From positions 5,566 to 69,565 of the forward strand of contig DIYP01000008.1 in NCBI GenBank assembly GCA_002427735.1: DNA of 64,000 nt, written 5' to 3'. A model generated the notes under the pieces. That model made no database searches, was not told the DNA's origin, and was given only the letters and a program-made list of their open reading frames with translations. Source of the DNA: Flavobacteriales bacterium UBA6051. Its GTDB lineage: Bacteria > Bacteroidota > Bacteroidia > Flavobacteriales_D > Crocinitomicaceae. Position 1 is the stretch's first letter. The number at the start of each line of letters is the position of its first letter. The translations under genes and the position numbers were made by a program. This document shows positions 50,140 to 58,452 of the stretch, piece by piece.

Positions 50140-51408
50140 ATGGCTCAAGACATATTTGATAAAATTAAGAAAAACAGAGGTCCGTTAGGACAGCATGCAA
50201 AAGGAGTTCATGGTTATTTTACTTTCCCTAAACTGGAAGGAGAAATTGCCAATAAAATGATCTTCCGAGGAAAAGAGTGTTTGGTATGGTCCGTGAACAA
50301 TTACCTTGGTTTAGCGAATCACCCTGAAGTACGTAAGGCAGATGCCGATGCTTCTCAGGAATGGGGATTGGCTTATCCAATGGGGTCACGAATGATGACT
50401 GGACAAACGAGCATGCACGAAGCGTTGGAAAATGAAATCTCAGATTTCATGGAGAAAGAAGATACCATTCTTTTGAACTTTGGTTATCAAGGTATGGTTT
50501 CCGCAATTGATTCTATTGTCGATCGTAATGACGTAATTGTTTACGATAGTGAATCTCATGCCTGTATCCTTGACGGGATGCGCTTACATGCTGGAAAACG
50601 TTTTGTGTTCAAGCACAATGATATGGAGAGCTTTGACAAGCAAATGGCAAGAGCTTCTAAAATTGTTGCAGAAACAGACGGTGGAATCCTCGTTATTACA
50701 GAAGGTGTATTCGGAATGGCAGGAGATCAAGGGAAACTGAAAGAACTCGTTGAATTCAGAAAATCTGGAAAGTACGACTTCCGCCTGTTTGTTGATGACG
50801 CCCATGGCTTTGGAACTGTAGGTGAACGTGGTCAAGGTTCTGGTGAGGAGCAAGGTGTTCATGATGAAATTGACATCCTTTTCGGAACGTTTGCGAAATC
50901 AATGGCTTCAATCGGTGCATTTATTTGTGGAGACGAGCAATTAATTGAGTTCTTGCGTTACAATATGCGCTCTCAAGTATTTGCTAAATCTCTGCCAATG
51001 CCATTGGTTGTGGGAGCGCGTAAACGCCTTGAACTATTGAGAGATCAGCCTGAGCACAAGGAAAAACTTTGGCAAATCGCATCTTCCCTTCAAAAGGGGT
51101 TGGTTGATGTTGGATTCGATATTGGTGTTACTAATTCAGCTGTGACTCCAGTATTCCTTAAAGGAAATCTGGCTGAAGCAACAAATCTAACGTTTGATTT
51201 ACGTGAAAACTACAATATTTTCTGTTCAATCGTAGTGTATCCTGTAGTACCAAAAGATGTTATCATGTTACGTCTTATCCCTACTGCTGCGCACACACTT
51301 GATGACGTTCAGTATACGATTGACACATTCAAAACTATGAAGGAAAAGCTGGATGCCGGAGAATACCAATCTGAAGAGATGGCAACGGTTGAAGTTGATA
51401 AGAAATAA
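50140..51408 (+). CDS. spt: Alpha-oxoamine synthase, probable serine palmitoyltransferase
   Basis: 422 residues, PLP fold type I. Markers: NNYLGLANHPEVRKAD, YPMGSRMMTGQTSMHEALE, DSESHACILDGM, VDDAHGFGTVGERG (Asp and His at about 219-222), and PLP-lysine Lys253 in FGTFAKSMASIGAF. The N-terminal HGYFTFPKLEGEI matches the Bacteroidota clade that makes 3-ketosphinganine for sphingolipids rather than the shorter BioF. A bioF with distinct features is encoded at 55731. Other KBL/AONS functions cannot be fully excluded. Confidence 0.82.
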   Translation: MAQDIFDKIKKNRGPLGQHAKGVHGYFTFPKLEGEIANKMIFRGKECLVWSVNNYLGLANHPEVRKADADASQEWGLAYPMGSRMMTGQTSMHEALENEISDFMEKEDTILLNFGYQGMVSAIDSIVDRNDVIVYDSESHACILDGMRLHAGKRFVFKHNDMESFDKQMARASKIVAETDGGILVITEGVFGMAGDQGKLKELVEFRKSGKYDFRLFVDDAHGFGTVGERGQGSGEEQGVHDEIDILFGTFAKSMASIGAFICGDEQLIEFLRYNMRSQVFAKSLPMPLVVGARKRLELLRDQPEHKEKLWQIASSLQKGLVDVGFDIGVTNSAVTPVFLKGNLAEATNLTFDLRENYNIFCSIVVYPVVPKDVIMLRLIPTAAHTLDDVQYTIDTFKTMKEKLDAGEYQSEEMATVEVDKK

Positions 51409-51427
51409 ACATTCAATTATGTTTTTG

Positions 51428-51461
51428 AAGCCGCGCAATTTAAATTGTGCGGCTTTTTTTT
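51428..51461 (+). terminator. Terminator after Spt-like gene
   Basis: AAGCCGCGCAATTT / AAATTGTGCGGCTT (51428-51441, 51442-51455; the inner A/T pairs probably form the loop), one G-U pair, then a T8 tract. Confidence 0.9.
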
Positions 51462-51494
51462 ATTCAGTATCTTTCACTTATCAATTTCCCTGCT

Positions 51495-53279
51495 ATGCTT
51501 AAAGTCATACTATTCTTGTTGTTGGTGAGCACTTATATGTGTAATGCTCAAACATTTAATGAAATCAGTCAATCTGCTGGTGTCATTCACACACATGTTG
51601 ATGAACACATTATGGGAGGTGGCGTCGCTTTCTTTGATTTTAACAATGATGGATTTCAGGACTTATACATTACTGGTGGGGAATACACCGATCGTATTTT
51701 TGAAAATAATCAAGATGGAACGTTTACAGAGGTTGGAGCATCCATGGGAATTGGTTTTACAAGTGGTGTCAAAACAGTAGGTGTCACAACAGGAGATATT
51801 GACAATGATGGTTTTCGAGACGTTTTTGTGACAACTTCAGAAGACCACAACAATCTTCTATTAAAAAATATCAACGGTACGTCTTTCGTTGATTTCTCGA
51901 CCAACCTAGGTTTTACAGATTCCAGTTGGTGCACATCAGCTTCTTTTGGTGATGCAGATCGTGAAGGATTATTGGATTTGTACGTAGGTAATTACGTCAA
52001 GTATTATGCACTTCCCTTCTTCAACTATATGACTTCCGGGAGTTTGGATCGACTGTATATCAATCAAAATCTTTCTTTCAATGAAGTAGCCATATCAACT
52101 GGTATAGCGGAAAATGGAGGTGCACTAACTGTTGCCTTTACAGATTTTGACAATGATCAAGATGTTGATGTAATGGTAGGAAACGACTTCGGGACCACTT
52201 ATGGTGGAAATGCACTCTATGCTAACCAATATCCAATGGCTGATTTCAATAATATTGCCAATACTTCTGGATTTTATGAAGAAATCAATGCCATGGGAAT
52301 TGCCGTAGGCGACTACAATGAAGACCTCAATCTTGATTATTACATCACGAATATGACGGATAATTTATTACATACAAACTCTGGTAATCAAACTTTTACA
52401 GAAGATGCAAATGCTTCTGGAACGACTGTCGGTGGTGAAGTTTCCTGGGGCACCTTTTTCTTTGATTTTGACAACGATAGTTATCTCGAACTTTTTCTGG
52501 CCAACGGAGGCGTAATGACGATGGCTATCCCCCAGGTAAATACACTTTTTGAAAATCAGCAAAATGGTACTTTCACTGATGTCACTCAAGCAGCTGGTCT
52601 AACCGACACACTTCGATCACGAGGTGCTGCATACGGCGACATTGACAATGATGGAGACCTGGACTTTGTGGTAGTCAATGTATCAGAGGACTCAGCTTCT
52701 GCTAAAAATGTATCGGTATATCTCAATACAACTAGCAACTCAAATAATTGGGTACAATTCAAATTAGTTGGTACACAAAGTAATCGTGATGCCTTCGGAG
52801 CCCATGTCTATCTCTATGCCGATGGAAGAGTATGGATGAGAGAAGTCGGCGGAGGATCAAGCTACTTATCTCAAAACAGCAGTGTTCTGCATTTTGGACT
52901 TGGAAATATTTCTCAAATTGACAGTTTGCATATTCACTGGCCAAGCGGATTAATAGAAGGACGTGGATCTATGCCAATTAATACAATTAATACACTAACC
53001 GAGGGCGGAGACCTCAGTTTGACTGAAAATAATAAAGGTGAGATAAGTGTATTCCCGAACCCATCTCGTGGCTTCTTAACAGTTCAAAACAATTCATCTA
53101 TGCCACTTTCTTCTTTTGAATTAATTACATCGGACGGGAAAATAGTAAGAACAGGCGAACTTGATGCTTATCCATTGCAAACACTTGAGCTTTTAAATTT
53201 GCCAAGAGGAGTGTATACGTTACAGCTCTATTTCGAGGATGGCCATCTCTTAACAAAGAGAATCCAACTATTGCGCTAA
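51495..53279 (+). CDS. Secreted FG-GAP / ASPIC-UnbV protein with type IX sorting tail
   Basis: 594 residues from MLKVILFLLLVSTYMCNAQ (signal peptide); in-frame ATG at 51447 gives a poor leader. Several VCBS/FG-GAP calcium-binding repeats: FFDFNNDGFQDLYITGG, GDIDNDGFRDVFVTTS, FDNDQDVDVMVG, FDFDNDSYLELFLANG and GDIDNDGDLDFVVVN. An ASPIC/UnbV segment (about 420-505) ends in SIDSLHIHWPSGL-like text (here IDSLHIHWPSGLIEG). The last 80 residues hold the type IX C-terminal domain: ISVFPNPSRGFLTV, ELITSDGKIVRTGEL and LPRGVYTLQLYF. It is probably a surface-anchored or secreted beta-propeller. Confidence 0.88.
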   Translation: MLKVILFLLLVSTYMCNAQTFNEISQSAGVIHTHVDEHIMGGGVAFFDFNNDGFQDLYITGGEYTDRIFENNQDGTFTEVGASMGIGFTSGVKTVGVTTGDIDNDGFRDVFVTTSEDHNNLLLKNINGTSFVDFSTNLGFTDSSWCTSASFGDADREGLLDLYVGNYVKYYALPFFNYMTSGSLDRLYINQNLSFNEVAISTGIAENGGALTVAFTDFDNDQDVDVMVGNDFGTTYGGNALYANQYPMADFNNIANTSGFYEEINAMGIAVGDYNEDLNLDYYITNMTDNLLHTNSGNQTFTEDANASGTTVGGEVSWGTFFFDFDNDSYLELFLANGGVMTMAIPQVNTLFENQQNGTFTDVTQAAGLTDTLRSRGAAYGDIDNDGDLDFVVVNVSEDSASAKNVSVYLNTTSNSNNWVQFKLVGTQSNRDAFGAHVYLYADGRVWMREVGGGSSYLSQNSSVLHFGLGNISQIDSLHIHWPSGLIEGRGSMPINTINTLTEGGDLSLTENNKGEISVFPNPSRGFLTVQNNSSMPLSSFELITSDGKIVRTGELDAYPLQTLELLNLPRGVYTLQLYFEDGHLLTKRIQLLR

Positions 53280-53286
53280 TGCTTGT

Positions 53287-53814
53287 TTATTCATGCGATG
53301 ACCACTCAACAGCAGTCAGTTCATACCTACGATCCATGCAATCATCATTCGGATTATAGAACTCTTTGACAGGACGAAAATATTTGTCAAGAATCCTAGA
53401 AGAAGCATCATTGCCAATCGTTACGTCTGCCGTGATCTTTTCTAACCTGAGTTCATCAAAGCAATAGGCTATTACTCCTTGAGTCATTTCCGAGGCAAAA
53501 CCTTTTCCCCAGTACTTTTTCCTAAAGCGATAACCAATTTCTCGATATCCTTCGTCGTTCACAAGCAGCAAACACATTCCTATTACCTCATCTGTTCCCT
53601 TTGGACAAACCGCCAGGGCATAGCGTTCTGTTGTTTTGAATTCAGATACAACTTCCGTGTATTTTTCAAACTTCGCACGAACTACCGCTAAGGGAAAGGG
53701 CTTTTGAGGAACCGGTTCAATTATCTCTGGTGCGTTGAGCAACTCTTCGAAAAAGGTATAGTCTTCTTCTGAAAAGAAGCGTACGAGCAAGCGATCTGTT
53801 TCAAAAACTTTCAT
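53287..53814 (-). CDS. GNAT-family N-acetyltransferase
   Basis: 175 residues of the RimJ/RimL type: ETDRLLVRFFSEED, IGYRFRKKYWGKGFASEMTQ (acetyl-CoA loop) and LEKITADVTIGNDASSRILDK. Substrate unknown. Its ATG overlaps the membrane gene stop by four bases. It is the last gene of the biotin-linked run. Confidence 0.88.
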   Translation of the reverse strand: MKVFETDRLLVRFFSEEDYTFFEELLNAPEIIEPVPQKPFPLAVVRAKFEKYTEVVSEFKTTERYALAVCPKGTDEVIGMCLLLVNDEGYREIGYRFRKKYWGKGFASEMTQGVIAYCFDELRLEKITADVTIGNDASSRILDKYFRPVKEFYNPNDDCMDRRYELTAVEWSSHE

Positions 53815-54335
53815 TCACTGACTTCTTCACGGTTAATAGCTCTTCCTTTCCATATCTTCAAACAAACCAATAACCCTCCAACCAATCCAGTAAGGTAAGA
53901 AGCACCATGAGCCCATCCACAGAGTAAAATAAGATCATGCTTCTCTTCGGGAACGAGTGAAGCTACTGGCTCAAGCAAGTAAATAAAGCCAGCCACACTG
54001 CAGTAATAACCAATTGCACCGGAAATTGAAGCCACGACAACCATTGTAATCATTAATCGAATCAATGATCTCAAGACTTGTGCTAATCCTACCTTTCTCC
54101 GTTTACCAGACCTCGCTGCAATGACAAACGAAACTCCCAAAAGTAAACCAACCCACCATGTCGCCAATACACCCCATACGAAAGCAAGAGCAACAGGAGA
54201 ATTTGAAGTAATGATCTTCGGGTGAACAATTGAGAAATACTCAACACAAATATGCGCAGTTACCAGATCATGCAAAATACCATACAGTATAGCAAGTGCA
54301 ATTGAAACCAATATTATTTTTAACGCTTCCTTCAT
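53811..54335 (-). CDS. Membrane protein of unknown function
   Basis: 174 residues, about four hydrophobic segments (about 5-25, 45-75, 88-120, 138-160). FVWGVLATWWVGLLLGVSFV and LICGWAHGASYLTGLVGG-like segments are notable (the latter is LLCGWAHGASYLTGLVGG). No family recognised. It shares one base with the dehydrogenase-like gene (start and stop overlap) and overlaps the GNAT gene. Confidence 0.65.
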   Translation of the reverse strand: MKEALKIILVSIALAILYGILHDLVTAHICVEYFSIVHPKIITSNSPVALAFVWGVLATWWVGLLLGVSFVIAARSGKRRKVGLAQVLRSLIRLMITMVVVASISGAIGYYCSVAGFIYLLEPVASLVPEEKHDLILLCGWAHGASYLTGLVGGLLVCLKIWKGRAINREEVSE

Positions 54336-55723
54336 TAATCAATAGGCTTGACATGAATCATTTTTGTCACTATGCGACCTTCTTGAACAAACTTTAACCA
54401 ATAAACGTTTGGTTCGTCAAAAACATATGTAAATTCCGTCATACTGTTGATCGGAACCATGGTTTCTTTCAGCACCCCACCATAAAACATTGTCATTTGT
54501 ACACTTCCTTCCATATCTGTACCTATAACATTCACATTCAATTTGTTCCCATCAACTGAAATATCCTGAAAGACGGGTTTGCCATTCGATTTATTCAAAT
54601 TTGTAATATGAATTATTTTATCATCGAGTGGTTTAATTGGTGGTGATGTTGTTTCGCAGTTACTGGTAGAAATGTACAAAGAGCCATCCTGCGCCACTTC
54701 TACATCTCTCAACCTGTAATAGTCATTTTCAAAAAAATTGATCGCATTGAGTGCTTTGGTACCGTCATCTGACAATTTCAACACGCAGAGTGCCTTGACT
54801 TTCAGAAAACATTGCAATAAGTGGTTCTTTAGCTCTGGGAAATAATCGCTTCCATAATAGGTTAAGCCAGAAGGCGCACATGTTGGAGTAAATGCCCAGA
54901 TAGGTTCGACAACGTCATGCTCTTCACAAAACTTCTTTTCTGTGTCAAGATCACAAAAGCCATTTACCTTGGGCCAACCATAGTTTTTTCCTTTTTGGAT
55001 GATATTAATCTCATCATCAGTGGCCGGACCATGCTCCGAGGAGTAAAGTATTCCGTTCTCAGCATATACAAGTCCTTGCGGATTCCTATGTCCGTAACTC
55101 CATGTATAATTGCCAGGAATAGGGTTATCAGCTGGAACACTGCCCCAAGGTGTAAATCTCAATACCTTCCCGCTTAAACTCTCCAGGTCTTGCGCAGGAT
55201 CGAACTGGTAAGCATCCCCCATGGCAAAAAGAATATTTTGATCAGGACCTATCGTTAAACGAGAACCATTGTGTGAACGTGCTGCAGGAATACTATCAAA
55301 TATCACACGCTTATTCCCCGTTATTCGTTTGCTTTTTTGATCAATTTCCAAGCGTACAAGCGTTGAGTAGTCTGGCTCATACGGATAATGAACATATAGA
55401 AAAGAAGAATCCGGCCATTGAGGATGAAAACACATGGCATGCATTCCCGCATTTTCATATTTAGAAACACGTGATTCTTCTACAATACCAACTTCATGCA
55501 AGTTGTAATCACGATCCAATCGATAAATCCCGCCTGTTTTTTCTGTGAACCACAAAGATGAATCATTGCCGTAAACCAAATCCCAAGGAATCACTCTATT
55601 CTGTAACACTTCAACGGCATCAAAAGTACTTGTCCCAACAACTATTTTTAGCCTTGTTTTATCCTGAGCGATTGAGGAAAAAGTCAAAAAGGTAATCGCA
55701 ATAATCTGAAATAACTTAGTCAT
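54335..55723 (-). CDS. Secreted PQQ-dependent sugar-dehydrogenase-like beta-propeller
   Basis: About 462 residues from MTKLFQIIAITFLTFSSIAQ (signal peptide); an ATG six codons upstream (55741) overlaps bioF. Six-blade soluble glucose/aldose dehydrogenase pattern: SRLTIGPDQNILFAMGDAY, SYGHRNPQGLVY, SSEHGPATDDEINIIQKGKN and YGWPKVNG. A C-terminal beta-sandwich (about 370-462) may be a carbohydrate-binding or anchoring module. It should oxidise sugars in the periplasm. Confidence 0.87.
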   Translation of the reverse strand: MTKLFQIIAITFLTFSSIAQDKTRLKIVVGTSTFDAVEVLQNRVIPWDLVYGNDSSLWFTEKTGGIYRLDRDYNLHEVGIVEESRVSKYENAGMHAMCFHPQWPDSSFLYVHYPYEPDYSTLVRLEIDQKSKRITGNKRVIFDSIPAARSHNGSRLTIGPDQNILFAMGDAYQFDPAQDLESLSGKVLRFTPWGSVPADNPIPGNYTWSYGHRNPQGLVYAENGILYSSEHGPATDDEINIIQKGKNYGWPKVNGFCDLDTEKKFCEEHDVVEPIWAFTPTCAPSGLTYYGSDYFPELKNHLLQCFLKVKALCVLKLSDDGTKALNAINFFENDYYRLRDVEVAQDGSLYISTSNCETTSPPIKPLDDKIIHITNLNKSNGKPVFQDISVDGNKLNVNVIGTDMEGSVQMTMFYGGVLKETMVPINSMTEFTYVFDEPNVYWLKFVQEGRIVTKMIHVKPID

Positions 55724-55730
55724 GTTCTGA

Positions 55731-56801
55731 TTAGAATTCATTTACAATAGCCAACAACTGATTGACTTCTTCCAGGGTATTGTAACTATGAAAGCAAAGT
55801 CTTAATCGTTCGCGGCCCACCGGTACCGTCGGTGCAAATATTGGTTTTACTGCAATGCGCTGCCCTTGTAATCTATCAGCCATCAGTCGCGTGCGTTCAA
55901 CGTCACCAATTTCTATAATTTGAATTGGCGACTCCGGATTTGAAATCAGGTTATCAGCGGAATATTGATCGCGAAAGTTCTTTAGCAATGTATGAAGAGT
56001 CTTCTGTCTAATTTCCAACTCCTCATGTTCTACTCTATTGGCATTCAATTCATAAACACTTTCAGGAAGCGCGGTTGTATAAATAAAGGACCTGGCAAAA
56101 TTCGTAAGAAACTGAATGAGTTCTGTAGCGCCTAGCACACAAGCCCCGTGAGAACCATAGGCCTTACCAAAAGTGATTAATCTGGCAAATATGCGATCCC
56201 TGAAGGCATATGCCAATCCCTTCCCGTTTTCTCCAAAAATCCCAGCTGTGTGCGCCTCATCTACTATTAAATAAGCGTCAAATTCCTCACATACATCAAC
56301 AATATCGCCCAAATTAGCAAGATCTCCATCCATGGAATAAATGCTTTCAATAGCAACGTAAATTGTTCCATCTATTCGCGAGAGCTTCAAGCGTAAATCA
56401 TCAACATCATTATGCCTGAAAGAAACCGAGTCTGCAAAGCCCATGCGAATTCCATCTCTTACACTTGCATGAATAAGTTCGTCAAAAACAATGGTATCTC
56501 CACGCTGTGGAACTGCACTAAAAAAACCGACGTTGGCGTCATAGCCTGAGTTGAAATGCAAGGCAGCATCTGCACCAAAGAACTTTGCCATTCGGGATTC
56601 TGCCTCTAGAATGCGAGCCGTTGTACCTGAAATCAAGCGCGAGCCTGTACCACCAGACAATTCATTAATGCTTGCTGTCTTTTTCGATAATCCGAGATAA
56701 TCATTGGAAAAGAAATCAGTAAATCCCTCAAAATGAGAAAGGGAACGTAATGTTCCCTCTTCTTTTCTTTTCGTTAATTTCCGAATAAGTTTTTTATCCA
56801 T
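55731..56801 (-). CDS. bioF: 8-amino-7-oxononanoate synthase
   Basis: PLP enzyme joining pimeloyl-ACP/CoA and alanine in biotin synthesis, 356 residues. Markers: FFSNDYLGLSKK, TGSRLISGTT, HFNSGYDANVGFFSAV, FDELIHASVRDGIRMG, VDEAHTAGIFGENG and PLP-lysine TFGKAYGSHGACV. Start overlaps the bioB stop by one base (TAATG), so it is coupled to bioB. KBL-type alternatives are less likely given the context. Confidence 0.93.
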   Translation of the reverse strand: MDKKLIRKLTKRKEEGTLRSLSHFEGFTDFFSNDYLGLSKKTASINELSGGTGSRLISGTTARILEAESRMAKFFGADAALHFNSGYDANVGFFSAVPQRGDTIVFDELIHASVRDGIRMGFADSVSFRHNDVDDLRLKLSRIDGTIYVAIESIYSMDGDLANLGDIVDVCEEFDAYLIVDEAHTAGIFGENGKGLAYAFRDRIFARLITFGKAYGSHGACVLGATELIQFLTNFARSFIYTTALPESVYELNANRVEHEELEIRQKTLHTLLKNFRDQYSADNLISNPESPIQIIEIGDVERTRLMADRLQGQRIAVKPIFAPTVPVGRERLRLCFHSYNTLEEVNQLLAIVNEF

Positions 56802-57910
56802 TAAAGACTATCAACTGTAGTAACCTTGCGTGGTTCGAAACCTTCAGACTTGAGTTTTTCTCTTGCCGCTTTTAACTCTTCAGCACGCTCAGCTTCTTTT
56901 CTTTTACGTTCTTCAATAATTGGATCAGGCTTACTTTCTGGCTTTTCTCCTTCTGTAAAAGGCGCTTTCGCTTCTAAACCAAGAATCTTGAACATCTCCA
57001 TGTCTTCATTGTATTCAGGGTTCGGAGTCGTTAGCAACTTATCTCCTGCAAAAATTGAACTCGCACCTGCCATAAAACATAATGCCTGACCTTCCATGTT
57101 CATTTTAGTTCTACCAGCGGACAATCGAACCACTGAAGTCGGGAAAGCAATACGTGTGGTTGCTACCATTCGAATCATTTCCCATTGCTCGATAGGCTTC
57201 TGCTCTTCCATTGGAGTTCCTTCCACTGCTACCAACGCATTGATCGGAATAGATTCTGGTGGAGTGTCCATTTCCATGTAGCTCATCAACAATCCTATCC
57301 TGTCTTCTACAGCTTCCCCCATTCCTATAATCCCCCCTGAACACACGGAAATACCTGCTTTACGGGCATTTTCAATGGTATCCAAACGATTCTCATATTC
57401 ACGTGTCGAAATCACGTCTTTGTAGAAATCTTTAGATGTATCTAAGTTGTGATTGTAAGCAAAAAGTCCAGCATTCTTTAACCGCTTAGCTTGATCCTCA
57501 TCCAGCATTCCAAGCGTTGCACAAACTTCCATATCAAGGTCGTTTACCGCCTGAACCATCTCAATAACGTTATCAAAATCTCGATTGTTTCTTACTTCTC
57601 TCCAGGCCGCCCCCATACACAAACGTGAAGAACCATTTGCCTTCGCATTTTTCGCTTGCTCAATTACGCTTTCAACAGACATAAGCTTATGTGCTTCAAC
57701 ATCCGTATGATAACGTGCAGCTTGCGGACAATAACCACAATCCTCCGGACATCCTCCCGTTTTAATGCTCAACAAAGAAGACATTTGTACTTCACGAGGA
57801 TTGTGATACTTTCTATGTACTGTTGCCGCTTCGAAAACCAATTCCAGCAAGGGCTTGTTATACAATTCAAGTAATGCTTCTTTTGTCGTGTATTGTGAGG
57901 TTGTTTCCAT
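56801..57910 (-). CDS. bioB: Biotin synthase (with charged C-terminal tail)
   Basis: Radical-SAM sulfur-insertion enzyme. 369 residues from METTSQYTTKEALLELY; the longer frame (to 57931) contains a -7 box and is unlikely. Fe-S cysteines Cys54, Cys58, Cys61 (GGCPEDCGYCPQ); SRLCMGAAWREV, YNHNLDTSKDFY, CSGGIIGMGE and RLSAGRTKMNMEGQALCF. After the barrel, about 48 residues (322-369, rich in K, E, R) form a tail with no counterpart in E. coli BioB. No bioA or bioD is in the window. Confidence 0.95.
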   Translation of the reverse strand: METTSQYTTKEALLELYNKPLLELVFEAATVHRKYHNPREVQMSSLLSIKTGGCPEDCGYCPQAARYHTDVEAHKLMSVESVIEQAKNAKANGSSRLCMGAAWREVRNNRDFDNVIEMVQAVNDLDMEVCATLGMLDEDQAKRLKNAGLFAYNHNLDTSKDFYKDVISTREYENRLDTIENARKAGISVCSGGIIGMGEAVEDRIGLLMSYMEMDTPPESIPINALVAVEGTPMEEQKPIEQWEMIRMVATTRIAFPTSVVRLSAGRTKMNMEGQALCFMAGASSIFAGDKLLTTPNPEYNEDMEMFKILGLEAKAPFTEGEKPESKPDPIIEERKRKEAERAEELKAAREKLKSEGFEPRKVTTVDSL

Positions 57911-57928
57911 TCTTAGATTTTGAATGAA

Positions 57929-57936
57929 CAAATATA
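57929..57936 (-). promoter_or_regulatory. -7 box (TATATTTG) for bioB operon
   Basis: Exact TAnnTTTG on the minus strand, 18 bases before the bioB ATG at 57910. No BirA-type operator noticed. Confidence 0.5.
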
Positions 57937-57974
57937 AAGATATCTCTAAAAGAATCCTTCGAAGGACGGTGAAA

Positions 57975-58451
57975 CTATCGATTCAATAAACAAGCAGCGT
58001 AGGCTTTTATCGCCTCTGAAGCACCAAAAGAATCAACTTTCTCATGTGTAGTAGCCTTAATAGAAACGGCATCTTCATCAATCTTCAACAACTCTGCAAT
58101 AATCTTTTGCATCCTTGGAATATGCGGATTCACCTTTGGTTTCTCTAGAATTACTGTACAATCTATGTTAACAACATGATAGGATTTCTCTTCTATCAAT
58201 CTTACGACCTCTTTCAACAAAATCTTGCTATCTATACCCGCGTACTTCGGGTCTTTATCCGAAAAATGATAGCCGATGTCTCTAAGATTTGCCGCACCGA
58301 GCAGCGCATCACATATTGCATGTAAGAGAACGTCAGCGTCAGAGTGTCCCACAGCCCCAAAGTCTGCTTCCAACTTAACTCCGCCAATGATCAGAGGATA
58401 ACCAATTGCGAGACGATGTACATCTACACCATAACCGATGCGAAGATTCAT
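57975..58451 (-). CDS. ispF: 2-C-methyl-D-erythritol 2,4-cyclodiphosphate synthase
   Basis: Non-mevalonate isoprenoid enzyme, 158 residues from MNLRIGYGVDVHRL. Zinc ligands and active-site loop: GYGVDVHRL, GHSDADVLLHAICDALLGA and FSDKDPKYAGIDSK. The frame extends 15 codons upstream (58496) into porV and is not family-like. It starts one base after the porV stop. Confidence 0.96.
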   Translation of the reverse strand: MNLRIGYGVDVHRLAIGYPLIIGGVKLEADFGAVGHSDADVLLHAICDALLGAANLRDIGYHFSDKDPKYAGIDSKILLKEVVRLIEEKSYHVVNIDCTVILEKPKVNPHIPRMQKIIAELLKIDEDAVSIKATTHEKVDSFGASEAIKAYAACLLNR

Positions 58452-58452
58452 G

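Noticed and set aside
55723..55741. Upstream ATG for the sugar-dehydrogenase-like gene
   Set aside because: It would overlap bioF by 11 bases and place polar residues before the signal peptide; the ATG at 55723 gives a clean signal sequence.
57911..57931. Longer start of bioB
   Set aside because: A -7 box overlaps the extension, and METTSQ gives the expected N-terminus.
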